This document shows, piece by piece, positions 8,709 through 15,995 of a stretch of DNA of 64,000 nucleotides. The notes beneath the pieces were generated by a model. The model searched no databases. It was not told where the DNA came from and saw only the letters and a list, made by a program, of their open reading frames with translations. The DNA is taken from assembly GCA_017554485.1 (NCBI GenBank), contig JAFZIG010000109.1, positions 44,312 through 108,311 of the forward strand, given 5' to 3'. How positions within the stretch are numbered: position 1 is the first letter of the stretch; every line of letters starts with the position of its first letter. The DNA comes from Acidaminococcaceae bacterium. Lineage in GTDB: Bacteria; Bacillota; Negativicutes; Acidaminococcales; Acidaminococcaceae. The position numbers were made by a program, and so were the translations under genes.

Positions 8709-8810
8709 CTATCTTTTCTTGCGCTTCTTTTCCTGCTCTTTCAAAAACTTCTTGAATGCCTTCCGCAGTTCTTTGTCGTTCTTCTTCCGGATATTAGTCT
8801 CTTTTGCCAT
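8709..8810 (-). CDS. 33-residue lysine-rich phage peptide
   Basis: A short complete frame from ATG 8810 to TAG 8709 encodes MAKETNIRKKNDKEL followed by about twenty mostly Lys, Phe, Arg and Glu residues. GGGGAGG lies eight bases before the ATG, and the ATG overlaps the stop of the Rep gene (TGATG), so translation coupling is likely. It has 15 or so basic residues and is predicted helical. It could bind nucleic acid; no family is recognised. Confidence 0.6.
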   Translation of the reverse strand: MAKETNIRKKNDKELRKAFKKFLKEQEKKRKKR

Positions 8811-9808
8811 CACCATAACCTCCCCTGTGTACCCGTTATCCTGTATTCCGGTATGATGGGCGGCACATACCTGTCCGCCGCCTCCAGTTCCGTCAGTTCC
8901 TTTTGCCCGAAGATGGACATGGACCTCATGTAAACGTTTTTGCGCATCAGCTGCAGGCTGATGTAAAACTTCCCGGTAAACTCGTTGTACTCCCGCTTCA
9001 GTTCCGTCACCACAAACCCGCGGTGATGCTTTTTCACAAACTTAACCAGCTCCGGGTTCGATGCCTCAAAGGACGTCCCTTCAAACAGGCTCATCTGCTC
9101 GAACTGTTTCAGGGAACAGATCCCGTCCGACTTGGACGTGCCCGGCAATATTAAACCCGTGCTCTGCTTCCACCGCTTTTTCCCCGGCTGCGTCTCCGCC
9201 CGCTTGCTCATGTAACGGCTGATGCGGATCATGTAATCCGGCCCGTTCCCTTTCATGGACGGGCTGGCTACCTGGATCCGCTTCACGTTCGCCCAGCCGA
9301 TCCGTTCCCGTTCCGGATGGAAGGGACGGACCTGTTTTGACCAAAGGTCTTCCACCAGGTCACGGGGAAGACAGTTCTCCAGAATCATGTGGTGGTGGAT
9401 ACGCCCGTTCTTGGAACCCGCTTCCGTCACGTAGATATATTTCAGGTTTTTTATGCCGCGCTTTTTTGCTTCCTTCCGCAGCTCCCGGATGTATTTTTTT
9501 ATAACTTTGTCCGCTTCCTCTTCCGACTCCGGCAAAAAACGGTCCGCATAACTCAGCGAAATAAAATAATCGTTTACGTCAAAATTCCCCTTCACCAAAA
9601 GGTCAAAATACATTTTGCTCTTTTTGTCGTTCAGGATCTTCTTGGCCGGCGTGGTAAATTTTTCTTTCCCTTCCCTGGTCTTTGAAATCTTGATCGGCTC
9701 TTCCTCACCAAAAAGGCTGTGCTGAAAAATAAAAACGTTCCGGTAATCCGCTTTGCTGAAATTTCTGTTGCTGTAAAACGTCCGCTGCCGCACATTGATA
9801 TTTTTCAT
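8810..9808 (-). CDS. HUH-type replication initiator (ORF2/G2P-like Rep)
   Basis: 332 residues from the ATG at 9808 (GGAG nine bases upstream; a GTG precedes it). The HUH motif is seen as GRIHHHMIL (numbering from the GTG, residues 137-145) and a candidate catalytic tyrosine as SRYMSKRAE (Tyr about 200). This layout is that of rolling-circle Rep proteins related to the G2P/ORF2 group, which nick one strand at an origin hairpin. Hairpins in the upstream gap (9,861-9,976) could be the target. Finding such a Rep in a tailed-phage genome is noted, not proven functional. Confidence 0.75.
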   Translation of the reverse strand: MKNINVRQRTFYSNRNFSKADYRNVFIFQHSLFGEEEPIKISKTREGKEKFTTPAKKILNDKKSKMYFDLLVKGNFDVNDYFISLSYADRFLPESEEEADKVIKKYIRELRKEAKKRGIKNLKYIYVTEAGSKNGRIHHHMILENCLPRDLVEDLWSKQVRPFHPERERIGWANVKRIQVASPSMKGNGPDYMIRISRYMSKRAETQPGKKRWKQSTGLILPGTSKSDGICSLKQFEQMSLFEGTSFEASNPELVKFVKKHHRGFVVTELKREYNEFTGKFYISLQLMRKNVYMRSMSIFGQKELTELEAADRYVPPIIPEYRITGTQGRLW

Positions 9809-9860
9809 CACAGCTCACTCCATAGGGTTTCCACTTTTTAACATCCACTTGCAAGTCTAA

Positions 9861-9976
9861 AGCGGTCTTCACCGCTGTCATTTGTTTTCAATTTTCGGCA
9901 GGAACCGGGAACGGGCTGCGCATTCCGTCATTTACTTCTTACGCCTGTGATAGAACATCCCGGCTCCTGACTGCCG
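9861..9976. other. Inverted repeats upstream of rep, candidate nicking origin
   Basis: The 200-base gap before rep holds AGCGGT-CTTC-ACCGCT (9861-9876) and a larger imperfect pair of arms at 9896-9910 and 9958-9976 (CGGCAGGAACCGGGA against the complement of TCCCGGCTCCTGACTGCCG). Such hairpins beside an HUH Rep gene are plausible double-strand origin structures. No nick consensus can be identified by eye. Confidence 0.35.
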
Positions 9977-10006
9977 CATAATTTATTATAGAAGAAAAGC
10001 TATTGT

Positions 10007-10534
10007 TCATTCTTCTTCCGCCTCCTTTTCCATTCCCGGCAGCACCACCTGGGCACGTTCCCCCATGGCATAGGACAGCCCCAGCTTCTCCATCTTTTCC
10101 AGCATGGCCTGCAGTTCCGGGTCTGCGTAATAGTTTTCCCGTAACTGCTCCACGGTCATCTTTTCGTCCCTGTGTACCAAAATCGAAATCTTTGGCAACG
10201 GCAAGGGAATCGCTATCTTTTCAGACTGCCGGTAGACAAGTCCCATCTTCACGGCATACAAAACGTCCTTCACTTCCGTAGGATGCTGCCACACGATCCG
10301 GACGACTGCCACGTTCTTGCGGATCTTGCTCAGTTCGAACGTGATCCCTCTTTCGCTCAGGTTCAGGTACTGGTTCCATATCTTCCGCCCCAGCTCCATC
10401 AGCGTCTGGTAGAATTCTGGAACCGCCGGTTCGCTGCTCCGGAAACGGTTATAATCCTCTTCGTTATCCCCACTGAACCAGGCTACCTCCAGCGTCGCAT
10501 TCTTTACATTGTAGAAAATCGATTTTAAATACAT
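10007..10534 (-). CDS. Phage protein of unknown function
   Basis: 175 residues from the ATG at 10534, supported by GAGGGGG seven bases upstream; the frame extends six codons further without a better site. Mixed alpha/beta composition with no transmembrane segment, and a Glu-rich C-terminal tail. No family recognised. It lies in the replication module, starting beside the stop of the 74-residue gene upstream, and upstream of rep. Confidence 0.55.
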   Translation of the reverse strand: MYLKSIFYNVKNATLEVAWFSGDNEEDYNRFRSSEPAVPEFYQTLMELGRKIWNQYLNLSERGITFELSKIRKNVAVVRIVWQHPTEVKDVLYAVKMGLVYRQSEKIAIPLPLPKISILVHRDEKMTVEQLRENYYADPELQAMLEKMEKLGLSYAMGERAQVVLPGMEKEAEEE

Positions 10535-10535
10535 A

Positions 10536-10760
10536 TCATTTCCCCCTCTCAAACCGCTGCAGCAGCTTCAGACCCGTCTCATCATGACGGAACAGCTTCA
10601 GTTCCACCACCGCCGCTTCTTCCTGCAGCTTATTAAACGCGTCCTGCGCATCATGCAGGCCGGGCTGCGTCAATGGGAACGATGTCTGGTACACGTTCCG
10701 CATCCTGTCTTTTACAGACGTAACATATAACCGGTACGCATTGTTTGCTGTTCTACTCAT
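10536..10760 (-). CDS. Small phage protein of unknown function
   Basis: 74 residues, basic, probably two helices (central QDAFNKLQEEAAVVELKLF). Start at ATG 10760, overlapping the end of the ParB-like gene by eight bases, which points to translational coupling. No signal peptide or membrane segment. Function not recognised. Confidence 0.5.
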   Translation of the reverse strand: MSRTANNAYRLYVTSVKDRMRNVYQTSFPLTQPGLHDAQDAFNKLQEEAAVVELKLFRHDETGLKLLQRFERGK

Positions 10761-11787
10761 TGTCGTTCACTTCCTCTTCCGCACGCCCCTTATAACAGGT
10801 TGCCGTCCCGTAGGCGATTGCCTCTTCCATGCCGCTCATCTCGTAGCCCAGCGTACATAGCCAATAGTAAAGGGCTACCAGTCTCTTGTCCTCCCTGTAT
10901 TCCGGAAGGCGTGTGCCCCGTTGCCATTTGTTGGTTACCGGCAGGCGGTCCGGGTCGTCATTAAACATCCGGTAGATCACCATGCACAGTTCTTTCCCGC
11001 CCAGGCCGTTCACATGTTCCAGCCATTCTGTTAATGTTCCGGTTTCTTCCGGCGGACAATTTTCACTTCCCAGCGCCTCCTTAAGAACCTCCTTCATCTC
11101 AACACATACGTAAGTAGGGTTGCTCATAAAGAAATGCAGCGCTCCCATTATTACATCTTTTTTATTCTTCTCCGTCACCCGCAGCCTTTGCATGAAGTTT
11201 TTCCGCAGGTCGTGCATCAGCGCGCACTGCGATTCCAAATGTTCCCATGCAGCTTCGGCCCGTTTCTTCTGTTCCAGCTCCATCATCTTCACACGCCGGC
11301 GGATGGTGCTCTCGGAAAAGCCGGTCTTCTCTGCCACCGTTTCCACGCTGTCCCCGAAGTCCAGCAGCATCTGGAAACCCTGGGCCTGTTCCAGCAATGT
11401 CAGGTCTGTCCGCTGCATGTTCTCCAGCAGCATGGTTTCCACCTGTTCCTGGTGTGTCATACGAGCAATGGCACAGGGCACTGATTTCAACCCTGCCAGT
11501 TTTGCCGCTGCCAGACGACGGTGCCCGATGACCACTGTATAACCGCCCGCCGATTCATGTTCATCCAGCTTGTCCTGCAATTTTTCCGGTGACTCTTTCC
11601 GGTAACGTTCTGAAAGCTTGAGCCATTCCTCATCATTGATGACATGCCCTCTCACCACCGTCAGGTTCTGCAGGATCCCTTTTGTCTTTATGCTTTCCGC
11701 CAGTTCCGTCAAGTCGCCCAAATCTTTCCGCGGGTTTTCCGGATGTGGGTAAATCTCTGCCACCGGTATAAATACAATCTGGTGCAT
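10753..11787 (-). CDS. ParB/Spo0J-like nuclease-domain protein
   Basis: 344 residues from ATG 11787 (GGAGG five bases upstream); a TTG at 11811 with its own GGAG is an alternative. The N-terminal ParB fold starts MHQIVFIPVAEIYPHPENPR and continues to the GHRRLAAAKLAG box; a KorB/ParB-type HTH follows (VAEKTGFSESTIRRRVKMM). No ParA partner is visible nearby, so a role in phage replication or regulation is as likely as partition. Confidence 0.8.
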   Translation of the reverse strand: MHQIVFIPVAEIYPHPENPRKDLGDLTELAESIKTKGILQNLTVVRGHVINDEEWLKLSERYRKESPEKLQDKLDEHESAGGYTVVIGHRRLAAAKLAGLKSVPCAIARMTHQEQVETMLLENMQRTDLTLLEQAQGFQMLLDFGDSVETVAEKTGFSESTIRRRVKMMELEQKKRAEAAWEHLESQCALMHDLRKNFMQRLRVTEKNKKDVIMGALHFFMSNPTYVCVEMKEVLKEALGSENCPPEETGTLTEWLEHVNGLGGKELCMVIYRMFNDDPDRLPVTNKWQRGTRLPEYREDKRLVALYYWLCTLGYEMSGMEEAIAYGTATCYKGRAEEEVNDNE

Positions 11788-11803
11788 TATGTCCTCCAAT
11801 TTT

Positions 11804-12097
11804 TTATCCAAGATAATTTCTCCCTATGATCCTCACGAACTCGAACCGGGTACCGCCCCGGCGCTCAAATTCCAGCTGGCATTCCCGCCGCAGCCACCGG
11901 TCCCTCTCCGGGCAACGGTGCACCGCCCGCGGCCCCAGCGTATAGCAGTCCGCGCACAACGGCACCTTGAACCCGTGCTTCTCGCTGGCCGCCTTCCGGG
12001 ACCCGGAATAAATATGATGTACATTGTTCGCTTTTTTCCCGCACAGGTAACAGCGTTCCCAGTTATCCGTCAGGATCGATTCTTTTTTTGTCCTCAT
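11804..12097 (-). CDS. HNH-like zinc-binding phage protein
   Basis: 97 residues. CYLCG near the N-terminus, VHHI about ten residues later, and PLCADCY before a GPRAVH segment give a Cys2-His-Cys2 pattern with an HNH-like centre. This resembles the DUF968/YqaQ-type HNH proteins of phage replication modules. It overlaps its upstream neighbour by 35 bases. Nuclease activity is not proven from sequence alone. Confidence 0.55.
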   Translation of the reverse strand: MRTKKESILTDNWERCYLCGKKANNVHHIYSGSRKAASEKHGFKVPLCADCYTLGPRAVHRCPERDRWLRRECQLEFERRGGTRFEFVRIIGRNYLG

Positions 12098-12368
12098 TTT
12101 TCAGTTCCCAGAACCGGGGCGCCGTCCCCGGTCCGTTCTTCCCGATATTGATCTTGCACTCACAGGCCTTCCGTTCCGGATCATCCAGTTTGAACCTGCA
12201 GTGTTCGCAGTTCTTCCCCTGCCCGTTACAGTAATATTTCAGCAGGATCCCCATCTGCCACATGATGTTTTCAAGTATCCCGTGACTTACATCCCGGTCT
12301 TCTTCGGCTTCCCACACCCGGATCATCTCACCGACTGCGGCCAGCCGCGTCCTCTTTTTGTCCGTCAT
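12063..12368 (-). CDS. Phage protein with Cys-rich segment, unknown function
   Basis: 101 residues. A helical N-terminal half (MTDKKRTRLAAVGEMIRVW) is followed by CNGQGKNCEHC and a further pair of cysteines in ACEC, suggesting a metal site. It overlaps both neighbours, so it belongs to the same early/replication transcript that starts near 12,909. No family recognised. Confidence 0.5.
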   Translation of the reverse strand: MTDKKRTRLAAVGEMIRVWEAEEDRDVSHGILENIMWQMGILLKYYCNGQGKNCEHCRFKLDDPERKACECKINIGKNGPGTAPRFWELKNEDKKRIDPDG

Positions 12369-12658
12369 CCCTTTTTCCTCCTGAATGTATCCGCTTCAGG
12401 GCAGGTAGCAAAATGGCTCTCATAGGCCGCAATAGTATCCACACCGTCATAAAACAGGTTCTCTTCCTTGTTTCTCCTGGCCCTGATGGCTTCCCCGTCC
12501 AGTGTCACAAACGTGTGCCCGCCTTTGTCCTGCCCGATGCAGGGCGTCACTTCCACCGGCTTCGCGTTCACCGGCATCCATTTCCCCGACCGCTTCATCC
12601 TGATGTACCGGATCGCTGCCCCGCACTTCCCGCATTGCGTAACCGCCATATATGTCAT
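12365..12658 (-). CDS. Small zinc-ribbon phage protein
   Basis: 97 residues from ATG 12658, four bases after AGGAGG; upstream start codons in frame are less well spaced. CGKCG near the N-terminus begins a zinc-ribbon-like region, and the phrase GKWMPVNAKPVEV is shared by small phage proteins that carry a half zinc finger. A C-terminal HFATCPEAD could supply further ligands. Function unknown. Confidence 0.5.
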   Translation of the reverse strand: MTYMAVTQCGKCGAAIRYIRMKRSGKWMPVNAKPVEVTPCIGQDKGGHTFVTLDGEAIRARRNKEENLFYDGVDTIAAYESHFATCPEADTFRRKKG

Positions 12659-12669
12659 ATTTCCTCCTG

Positions 12670-12891
12670 TCATCCGCGGAATTCACTGTTCCATTCCTCC
12701 TCGGCCGATTCTACGTCCGGATGCTCATGCTGCGTCCTGTGCCCGCAGTCCCGGCAGATGATAATCGTCCGGATCCCGCATGGATGTTTCTTCGTCCGCG
12801 GCCCCACGCCCTCATACGTTACAATGGTGCTGCCGCATTTTGCGCAAGGCTCCAGCCGCTTTTCGTAATAACAGATAAAACCGCTTCCCAT
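12670..12891 (-). CDS. Lar-like (restriction alleviation) zinc-ribbon protein
   Basis: 73 residues. EPCAKCG and IICRDCG give a two-knuckle zinc ribbon, and the C-terminal SAEEEWNSEFRG matches the aligned AWN ending of the Lar family. Lar proteins of Rac prophage modulate type I restriction; many phage relatives have no known role. This is the first gene after a promoter with a flanking inverted repeat at 12,909-12,953. Confidence 0.5.
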   Translation of the reverse strand: MGSGFICYYEKRLEPCAKCGSTIVTYEGVGPRTKKHPCGIRTIIICRDCGHRTQHEHPDVESAEEEWNSEFRG

Positions 12892-12908
12892 ATCTTCCCT
12901 CTTGTGCT

Positions 12909-12953
12909 ACAATATGGGTGTGAATAGTGCCTGTCAAAACAATATTCACACCC
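12909..12953 (-). promoter_or_regulatory. Promoter with overlapping inverted-repeat operator
   Basis: On the minus strand TTGACA (12937-12932) is separated by 17 bases from TATTGT (12914-12909). Perfect 11-base inverted arms, GGGTGTGAATA at 12916-12926 and its complement at 12943-12953, bracket the -35. The arms occupy the spacer and the upstream flank, as expected for a repressor or activator site. It would drive the zinc-ribbon, ParB and Rep gene cluster. Confidence 0.7.
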
Positions 12954-12983
12954 GAAGCCTCCGGCGCCGCACCGCCGCTGGCT

Positions 12984-13253
12984 TTATTTTTTTGCCCTGG
13001 TCCACAGCGGGATCACCAGCTTGTCCCCGGGCCGGATGTATTTCCCTGCCAGGTTGTTCCGCTGCTGGATATCAAACACGAATTCACCGAAGGGCTTGCA
13101 CTGGCAGTCAGCATAAACTTCAGCTATGGCCCACACCGTGTCCCCTGTCTGCACCGTGTACGTGATATCCGTCACGTCCCCTTCCGGGTCCATCCACATC
13201 CAGCACATGCCCGCGCACAACGTCACCAGCACCGCTGCCAAAAAGTGTTTCAT
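12984..13253 (-). CDS. Membrane-anchored LysM-domain protein
   Basis: 89 residues. An N-terminal hydrophobic helix (MKHFLAAVLVTLCAGMCW) is followed by a single LysM domain, YTVQTGDTVWAIAEVY to IRPGDKLVIPL. This layout is like the YneA cell-division inhibitor, but the DNA-damage link is not shown here. Its start overlaps the HU stop (ATGA). In a prophage it may act at the cell envelope. Confidence 0.7.
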   Translation of the reverse strand: MKHFLAAVLVTLCAGMCWMWMDPEGDVTDITYTVQTGDTVWAIAEVYADCQCKPFGEFVFDIQQRNNLAGKYIRPGDKLVIPLWTRAKK

Positions 13254-13549
13254 TTCTTCTTGCCTCTCTTCCTCGGTTTGTTCACCAGCTCTTTGAATTC
13301 CTTGCCCGGTTTGAATGCCGGCGACTTCTTGTCGGAAATGTATACGGTCTCTCCAGTCTGCGGGTTCCGCGCGTTCCGGCCCGCCCGGAACCGCGATTCA
13401 AACGTCCCGAAACCTACCAGCTGCACCTTTTCCCCTGCCGCCACCGTCTTTTCAATAGTAGTGACAATCGCGTTCAGTGCGATAAATACAGTCTGCTGCG
13501 TCTGTCCTGCTTCCTTCGCCGCTGCGGCAATCAGTTCTGTTTTGTTCAT
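13250..13549 (-). CDS. Phage-encoded HU-family DNA-binding protein
   Basis: 99 residues, the normal HU length. The conserved arm GRNARNPQTGETVYI and the core VQLVGFGTFESR are present, with a Lys/Arg tail. It bends DNA and may help integration, excision or packaging. It is separate in sequence from the host HU gene at 22,533. The start overlaps the upstream stop, with AGGAGG nine bases before it. Confidence 0.92.
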   Translation of the reverse strand: MNKTELIAAAAKEAGQTQQTVFIALNAIVTTIEKTVAAGEKVQLVGFGTFESRFRAGRNARNPQTGETVYISDKKSPAFKPGKEFKELVNKPRKRGKKK

Positions 13550-13773
13550 AATGCTTTTCCTCCTATCTGCGTATGCTCTTCTACATATTTTTCCAGCGCA
13601 ACCGCCGGGACAAACCGCCGTTGACCCCGCTGGACAAAACCCAACTTACCTTTGTTTATCTCGTCTAAAAGAAATGGCCGGCCGCAGCATAACAGTATCG
13701 CTGCTTCATTCGGGGTATACAGCAGCCTGCGCGGCACCTGCTTAATCTTGTCTTCTTTGCTTGGTCTTCCCAT
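13546..13773 (-). CDS. Small HTH protein, excisionase-like
   Basis: 75 residues. LLYTPNEAAILLCCGRPFLLDEI, then a short basic hairpin RGQRRFVP and the helix VALEKYVEEH form the winged-HTH pattern of MerR/excisionase-like proteins. It overlaps HU by four bases. As HU and an excisionase often cooperate in excision, that is a reasonable role, but the integrase is 7 kb away and the match is short. Confidence 0.55.
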   Translation of the reverse strand: MGRPSKEDKIKQVPRRLLYTPNEAAILLCCGRPFLLDEINKGKLGFVQRGQRRFVPAVALEKYVEEHTQIGGKAL

Positions 13774-13939
13774 ATTCCCCGTCCCCCTTATCTTCTTCCA
13801 GCAGTTCCTTGATCACGACTTCCGAAATGTTCGCCAGCACCGCATACAGTTCCATCTCCCGGTCGCAGCTGATCAGCCTCCGGAGGATCATCTTTGTCAG
13901 CTTTTTCCTGTACTCAACTTCGTTCATCAACTCTTCCAT
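13742..13939 (-). CDS. Small helical phage protein, unknown
   Basis: 65 residues from the ATG at 13939 (GGGGTG six bases upstream); a TTG at 13963 and an ATG at 13927 are alternatives. Almost wholly helical and charged, ending in a basic tail. It overlaps the excisionase-like gene. No family recognised. Confidence 0.45.
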   Translation of the reverse strand: MEELMNEVEYRKKLTKMILRRLISCDREMELYAVLANISEVVIKELLEEDKGDGEYGKTKQRRQD

Positions 13940-13956
13940 TAACCTCACCCCGCTTT

Positions 13957-14139
13957 CTACCAAACCACTTCCTGGATCTTTACGCCCAACGCCTTCGCAA
14001 TCTTCCGCAACGTCGCCAGGCTCGGATCCCGCTTGCCTCGTTCATATTCCCATAGCATTTTATTGCTTACGCCGGAACGCTTCGACAACTCATTCCGCGT
14101 CATTCCCTTGACCCGCCGCACCTCTTCAATTTTGTTCAT
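13957..14139 (-). CDS. XRE-type HTH regulator
   Basis: 60 residues, essentially one HTH_3 domain (MTRNELSKRSGVSNKMLWEYERG then LATLRKIAKALGV). It is divergent from the KTSC gene; inverted 9-base arms TTCTATATT/AATATAGAA at 14157-14165 and 14195-14203 in the gap may be its operator. GGAGGTG precedes the start. A Cro-like role for this sub-module is likely. Confidence 0.8.
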   Translation of the reverse strand: MNKIEEVRRVKGMTRNELSKRSGVSNKMLWEYERGKRDPSLATLRKIAKALGVKIQEVVW

Positions 14140-14156
14140 ACATTGTTCACCTCCTG

Positions 14157-14203
14157 TTCTATATTTAGTGTTGTTAAAAACGCTTCACTTGTGTAATATA
14201 GAA
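14157..14203 (+). promoter_or_regulatory. Promoter for the KTSC gene with inverted repeat
   Basis: TTGTTA at 14171-14176 and TAATAT at 14194-14199 are 17 bases apart on the plus strand. The 9-base inverted arms at 14157-14165 and 14195-14203 flank or overlap these elements, so the adjacent XRE protein may control the promoter. Confidence 0.5.
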
Positions 14204-14276
14204 TATATAGTGATGAACGTCTATTCGCCATTCTCGTTCATCCTCATAAGTCTTGGTCAGGAAGGAGGTGACCGCC

Positions 14277-14480
14277 ATGAAGCTAATACCTGTTGTCTCT
14301 TCCAACGTAGAAACCATTGGCTATGAAGACGGAATAATCGAAGTCCATTTTCATAACGGCTATGCTTACCGCTATCCAAATTGCAGCGAACAACTCTTCC
14401 GTGAATTCTTGAACTCGCCTTCTAAAGGCTCCTTCGTCCACACACGCCTCAAAGGCACCGGCGAAGTCCGGATTCGTTAA
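14277..14480 (+). CDS. KTSC-domain protein
   Basis: 67 residues from ATG 14277, preceded by GAAGGAGGTGA; the longer frame to 14253 has no site. VVSSNVETIGYEDG near residue 5, HFHNGYAYRYPN, and the ending GSFVHTRLKG match the KTSC domain (named after its C-terminal motif), a small RNA-polymerase/lysyl-tRNA-synthetase associated fold found in many phages. Its role is not known. It converges with the minus-strand gene at 14,477, overlapping by four bases. Confidence 0.75.
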   Translation: MKLIPVVSSNVETIGYEDGIIEVHFHNGYAYRYPNCSEQLFREFLNSPSKGSFVHTRLKGTGEVRIR

Positions 14481-14854
14481 TCCCAATCCTCTTCAAAAGG
14501 AACATGCTTTTCAGTGGATAACAATTCAACACCTGCGCCGGTGACTATTACCGTAGTCATCGGCGTATAGTTCTTTCTAACGTACTCAATTAACGGCCGG
14601 GCTGCAGTCCTTAAATCACGTTCGCTATCTGTATAGAGAACATTGCCTCTTTCTTCTGCATTCCCACATTTCCAGCAACCCTGACCCGAATCCGGAAAGT
14701 ATGACTCCACGAAATCCAAGTTTATTTCAATACCCTCTGCACACACACTCTGTACATCTTTTGCCAGTTCCAAAAAATTCTTTACCCTGGTCTTCATCGC
14801 TTCCTGCGCAATCGGTTTTCTGATATCTACTGTCAAATTCATCTTTGCTTTCAT
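14477..14854 (-). CDS. Phage protein of unknown function
   Basis: 125 residues from ATG 14854, which follows a AAGGCGGTATACGGAA leader shared in near-identical form by three other genes of this region. A CWKCG pair of cysteines lies mid-protein after a Gly-rich turn. No family recognised. It is the last gene of the leftward block that starts at the Cro-like gene. Confidence 0.5.
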   Translation of the reverse strand: MKAKMNLTVDIRKPIAQEAMKTRVKNFLELAKDVQSVCAEGIEINLDFVESYFPDSGQGCWKCGNAEERGNVLYTDSERDLRTAARPLIEYVRKNYTPMTTVIVTGAGVELLSTEKHVPFEEDWD

Positions 14855-14928
14855 TTCCGTATACCGCCTTATTCCAACCGTGATATAATGCTTATGCAAT
14901 TTACTAACTGCGAAAGGAGGGATTACTT

Positions 14929-15129
14929 ATGGAAAGAACCAGGCATTTTATCAACGAATTTTGCCATGTCTCTAAAGCTAACCAGAATGTCGTTGTCCGG
15001 TTTGAACAGGTAAAGTCAACCGGCCACAGCATGCTTGATTACAAGCGAAAATCGTTTGAATGTGACAATAAAGATTGTCCCTGCCAGCACTCAATCCAGT
15101 GCCCGATTTTTAACCACGCTTATCCCTGA
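14929..15129 (+). CDS. Small Cys-rich phage protein
   Basis: 66 residues with four cysteines and a histidine in the C-terminal part (CDNKDCPCQH, then CP), suggesting metal binding. GAAAGGAGG lies nine bases before the ATG. It reads opposite to its neighbours and overlaps the 66-residue gene at 15,120 by ten bases. No family recognised. Confidence 0.5.
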   Translation: MERTRHFINEFCHVSKANQNVVVRFEQVKSTGHSMLDYKRKSFECDNKDCPCQHSIQCPIFNHAYP

Positions 15130-15320
15130 ATCACAATTTCCATATTTGTTTCCCCTGGGCGTAGCCGGATCCTGAGTTCGGTTTCGCCCTCTTTTGTTTC
15201 CGTATTGAATGTGAAGTTTTTGTCTCCCCGACTGTTGTCAAAGTTGAATGACTCAAACTTCTCTCCGCAGGTCATGAGCTTCATCGCACCTGCCCACTCA
15301 CCTTTTGTCTCAAGCCTCAT
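15120..15320 (-). CDS. Small phage protein of unknown function
   Basis: 66 residues, mostly beta-strand in character (FNFDNSRGDKNFTFNTETKE). The start follows GAGGCGGTGTAAGGG, one of four copies of a conserved leader. No signal peptide or known domain. It immediately follows the 222-residue HTH gene. Confidence 0.45.
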   Translation of the reverse strand: MRLETKGEWAGAMKLMTCGEKFESFNFDNSRGDKNFTFNTETKEGETELRIRLRPGETNMEIVIQG

Positions 15321-15323
15321 CCC

Positions 15324-15992
15324 TTACACCGCCTCTTCCTTCATCAGTTCGTCCAGCAGCGCCTTGCCGATGTCTGAATACAAGTCTTCCGCCCGGTCTT
15401 CGCCTAAACGGAACTCCACCATCTTCTGCAGACAGATTTCTTTCAGCTTCCGCTTGTAAACATCCACCGCGCTCCTTGCCGCCGCGTAAACCATATTAGC
15501 CGTTTTATCCATAACGTCTTCGGCTTCCGTCGGTCCTGCTTCAGGCTCTTCCGCTGCCGGGAATAAATCCTCCAGCACTTCTTTCTTCACCGGCACTGAA
15601 CTGGCCGGCGTTTCTTTCGGTACATCCTGGAACCATTTCATATCCGCGCCCTCCTTTGCATCCGGTTCCGTCTCTTCCGGATATTGTTCCTTCACCAGCT
15701 GGTCCAGCCTGTCCACCGTCTCCATAACGGAAGGTCCCCTGTTCTCCCTGGCCAGGAGATCCATGTCGTGCCCTTTTGGTTCCACGGGATCTGGCTGCGC
15801 TATCGCCGCATTGATGTCCCCGATGCTGCAGCCCAGGGCAAGTGCCAGTTTTTGTTTTGTGCTGTCACGGATCACGCCGCCGGCGCGGATCCGGTCCACA
15901 GTGTTTTGCGGAATTCCGCACTGGTCTACAAGATAAGGCTCGCCTCGGTTCAGTTCCGAAAGCCTGCTTTTTATAAAATTCCAAAGCGCCAT
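15324..15992 (-). CDS. HTH-containing phage regulator-like protein
   Basis: 222 residues. An N-terminal lambda-repressor-like HTH (residues about 15-60: CGIPQNTVDRIRAGGV then STKQKLALALGCS) is followed by an acidic, Pro-rich linker (about 65-150) and a helical C-terminus. The architecture suggests a DNA-binding protein with a partner domain; no exact family. Start ATG 15992 follows the AAGGCGGTGTAGGAA leader. It belongs to the leftward transcript from the lysis-lysogeny switch. Confidence 0.55.
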   Translation of the reverse strand: MALWNFIKSRLSELNRGEPYLVDQCGIPQNTVDRIRAGGVIRDSTKQKLALALGCSIGDINAAIAQPDPVEPKGHDMDLLARENRGPSVMETVDRLDQLVKEQYPEETEPDAKEGADMKWFQDVPKETPASSVPVKKEVLEDLFPAAEEPEAGPTEAEDVMDKTANMVYAAARSAVDVYKRKLKEICLQKMVEFRLGEDRAEDLYSDIGKALLDELMKEEAV

Positions 15993-15995
15993 TTC

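Noticed and set aside
9848..9857. ACTTGCAAGT near rep as another CI operator
   Set aside because: It matches the half-site only; the length and spacing differ from the operators of the switch and it could occur by chance.
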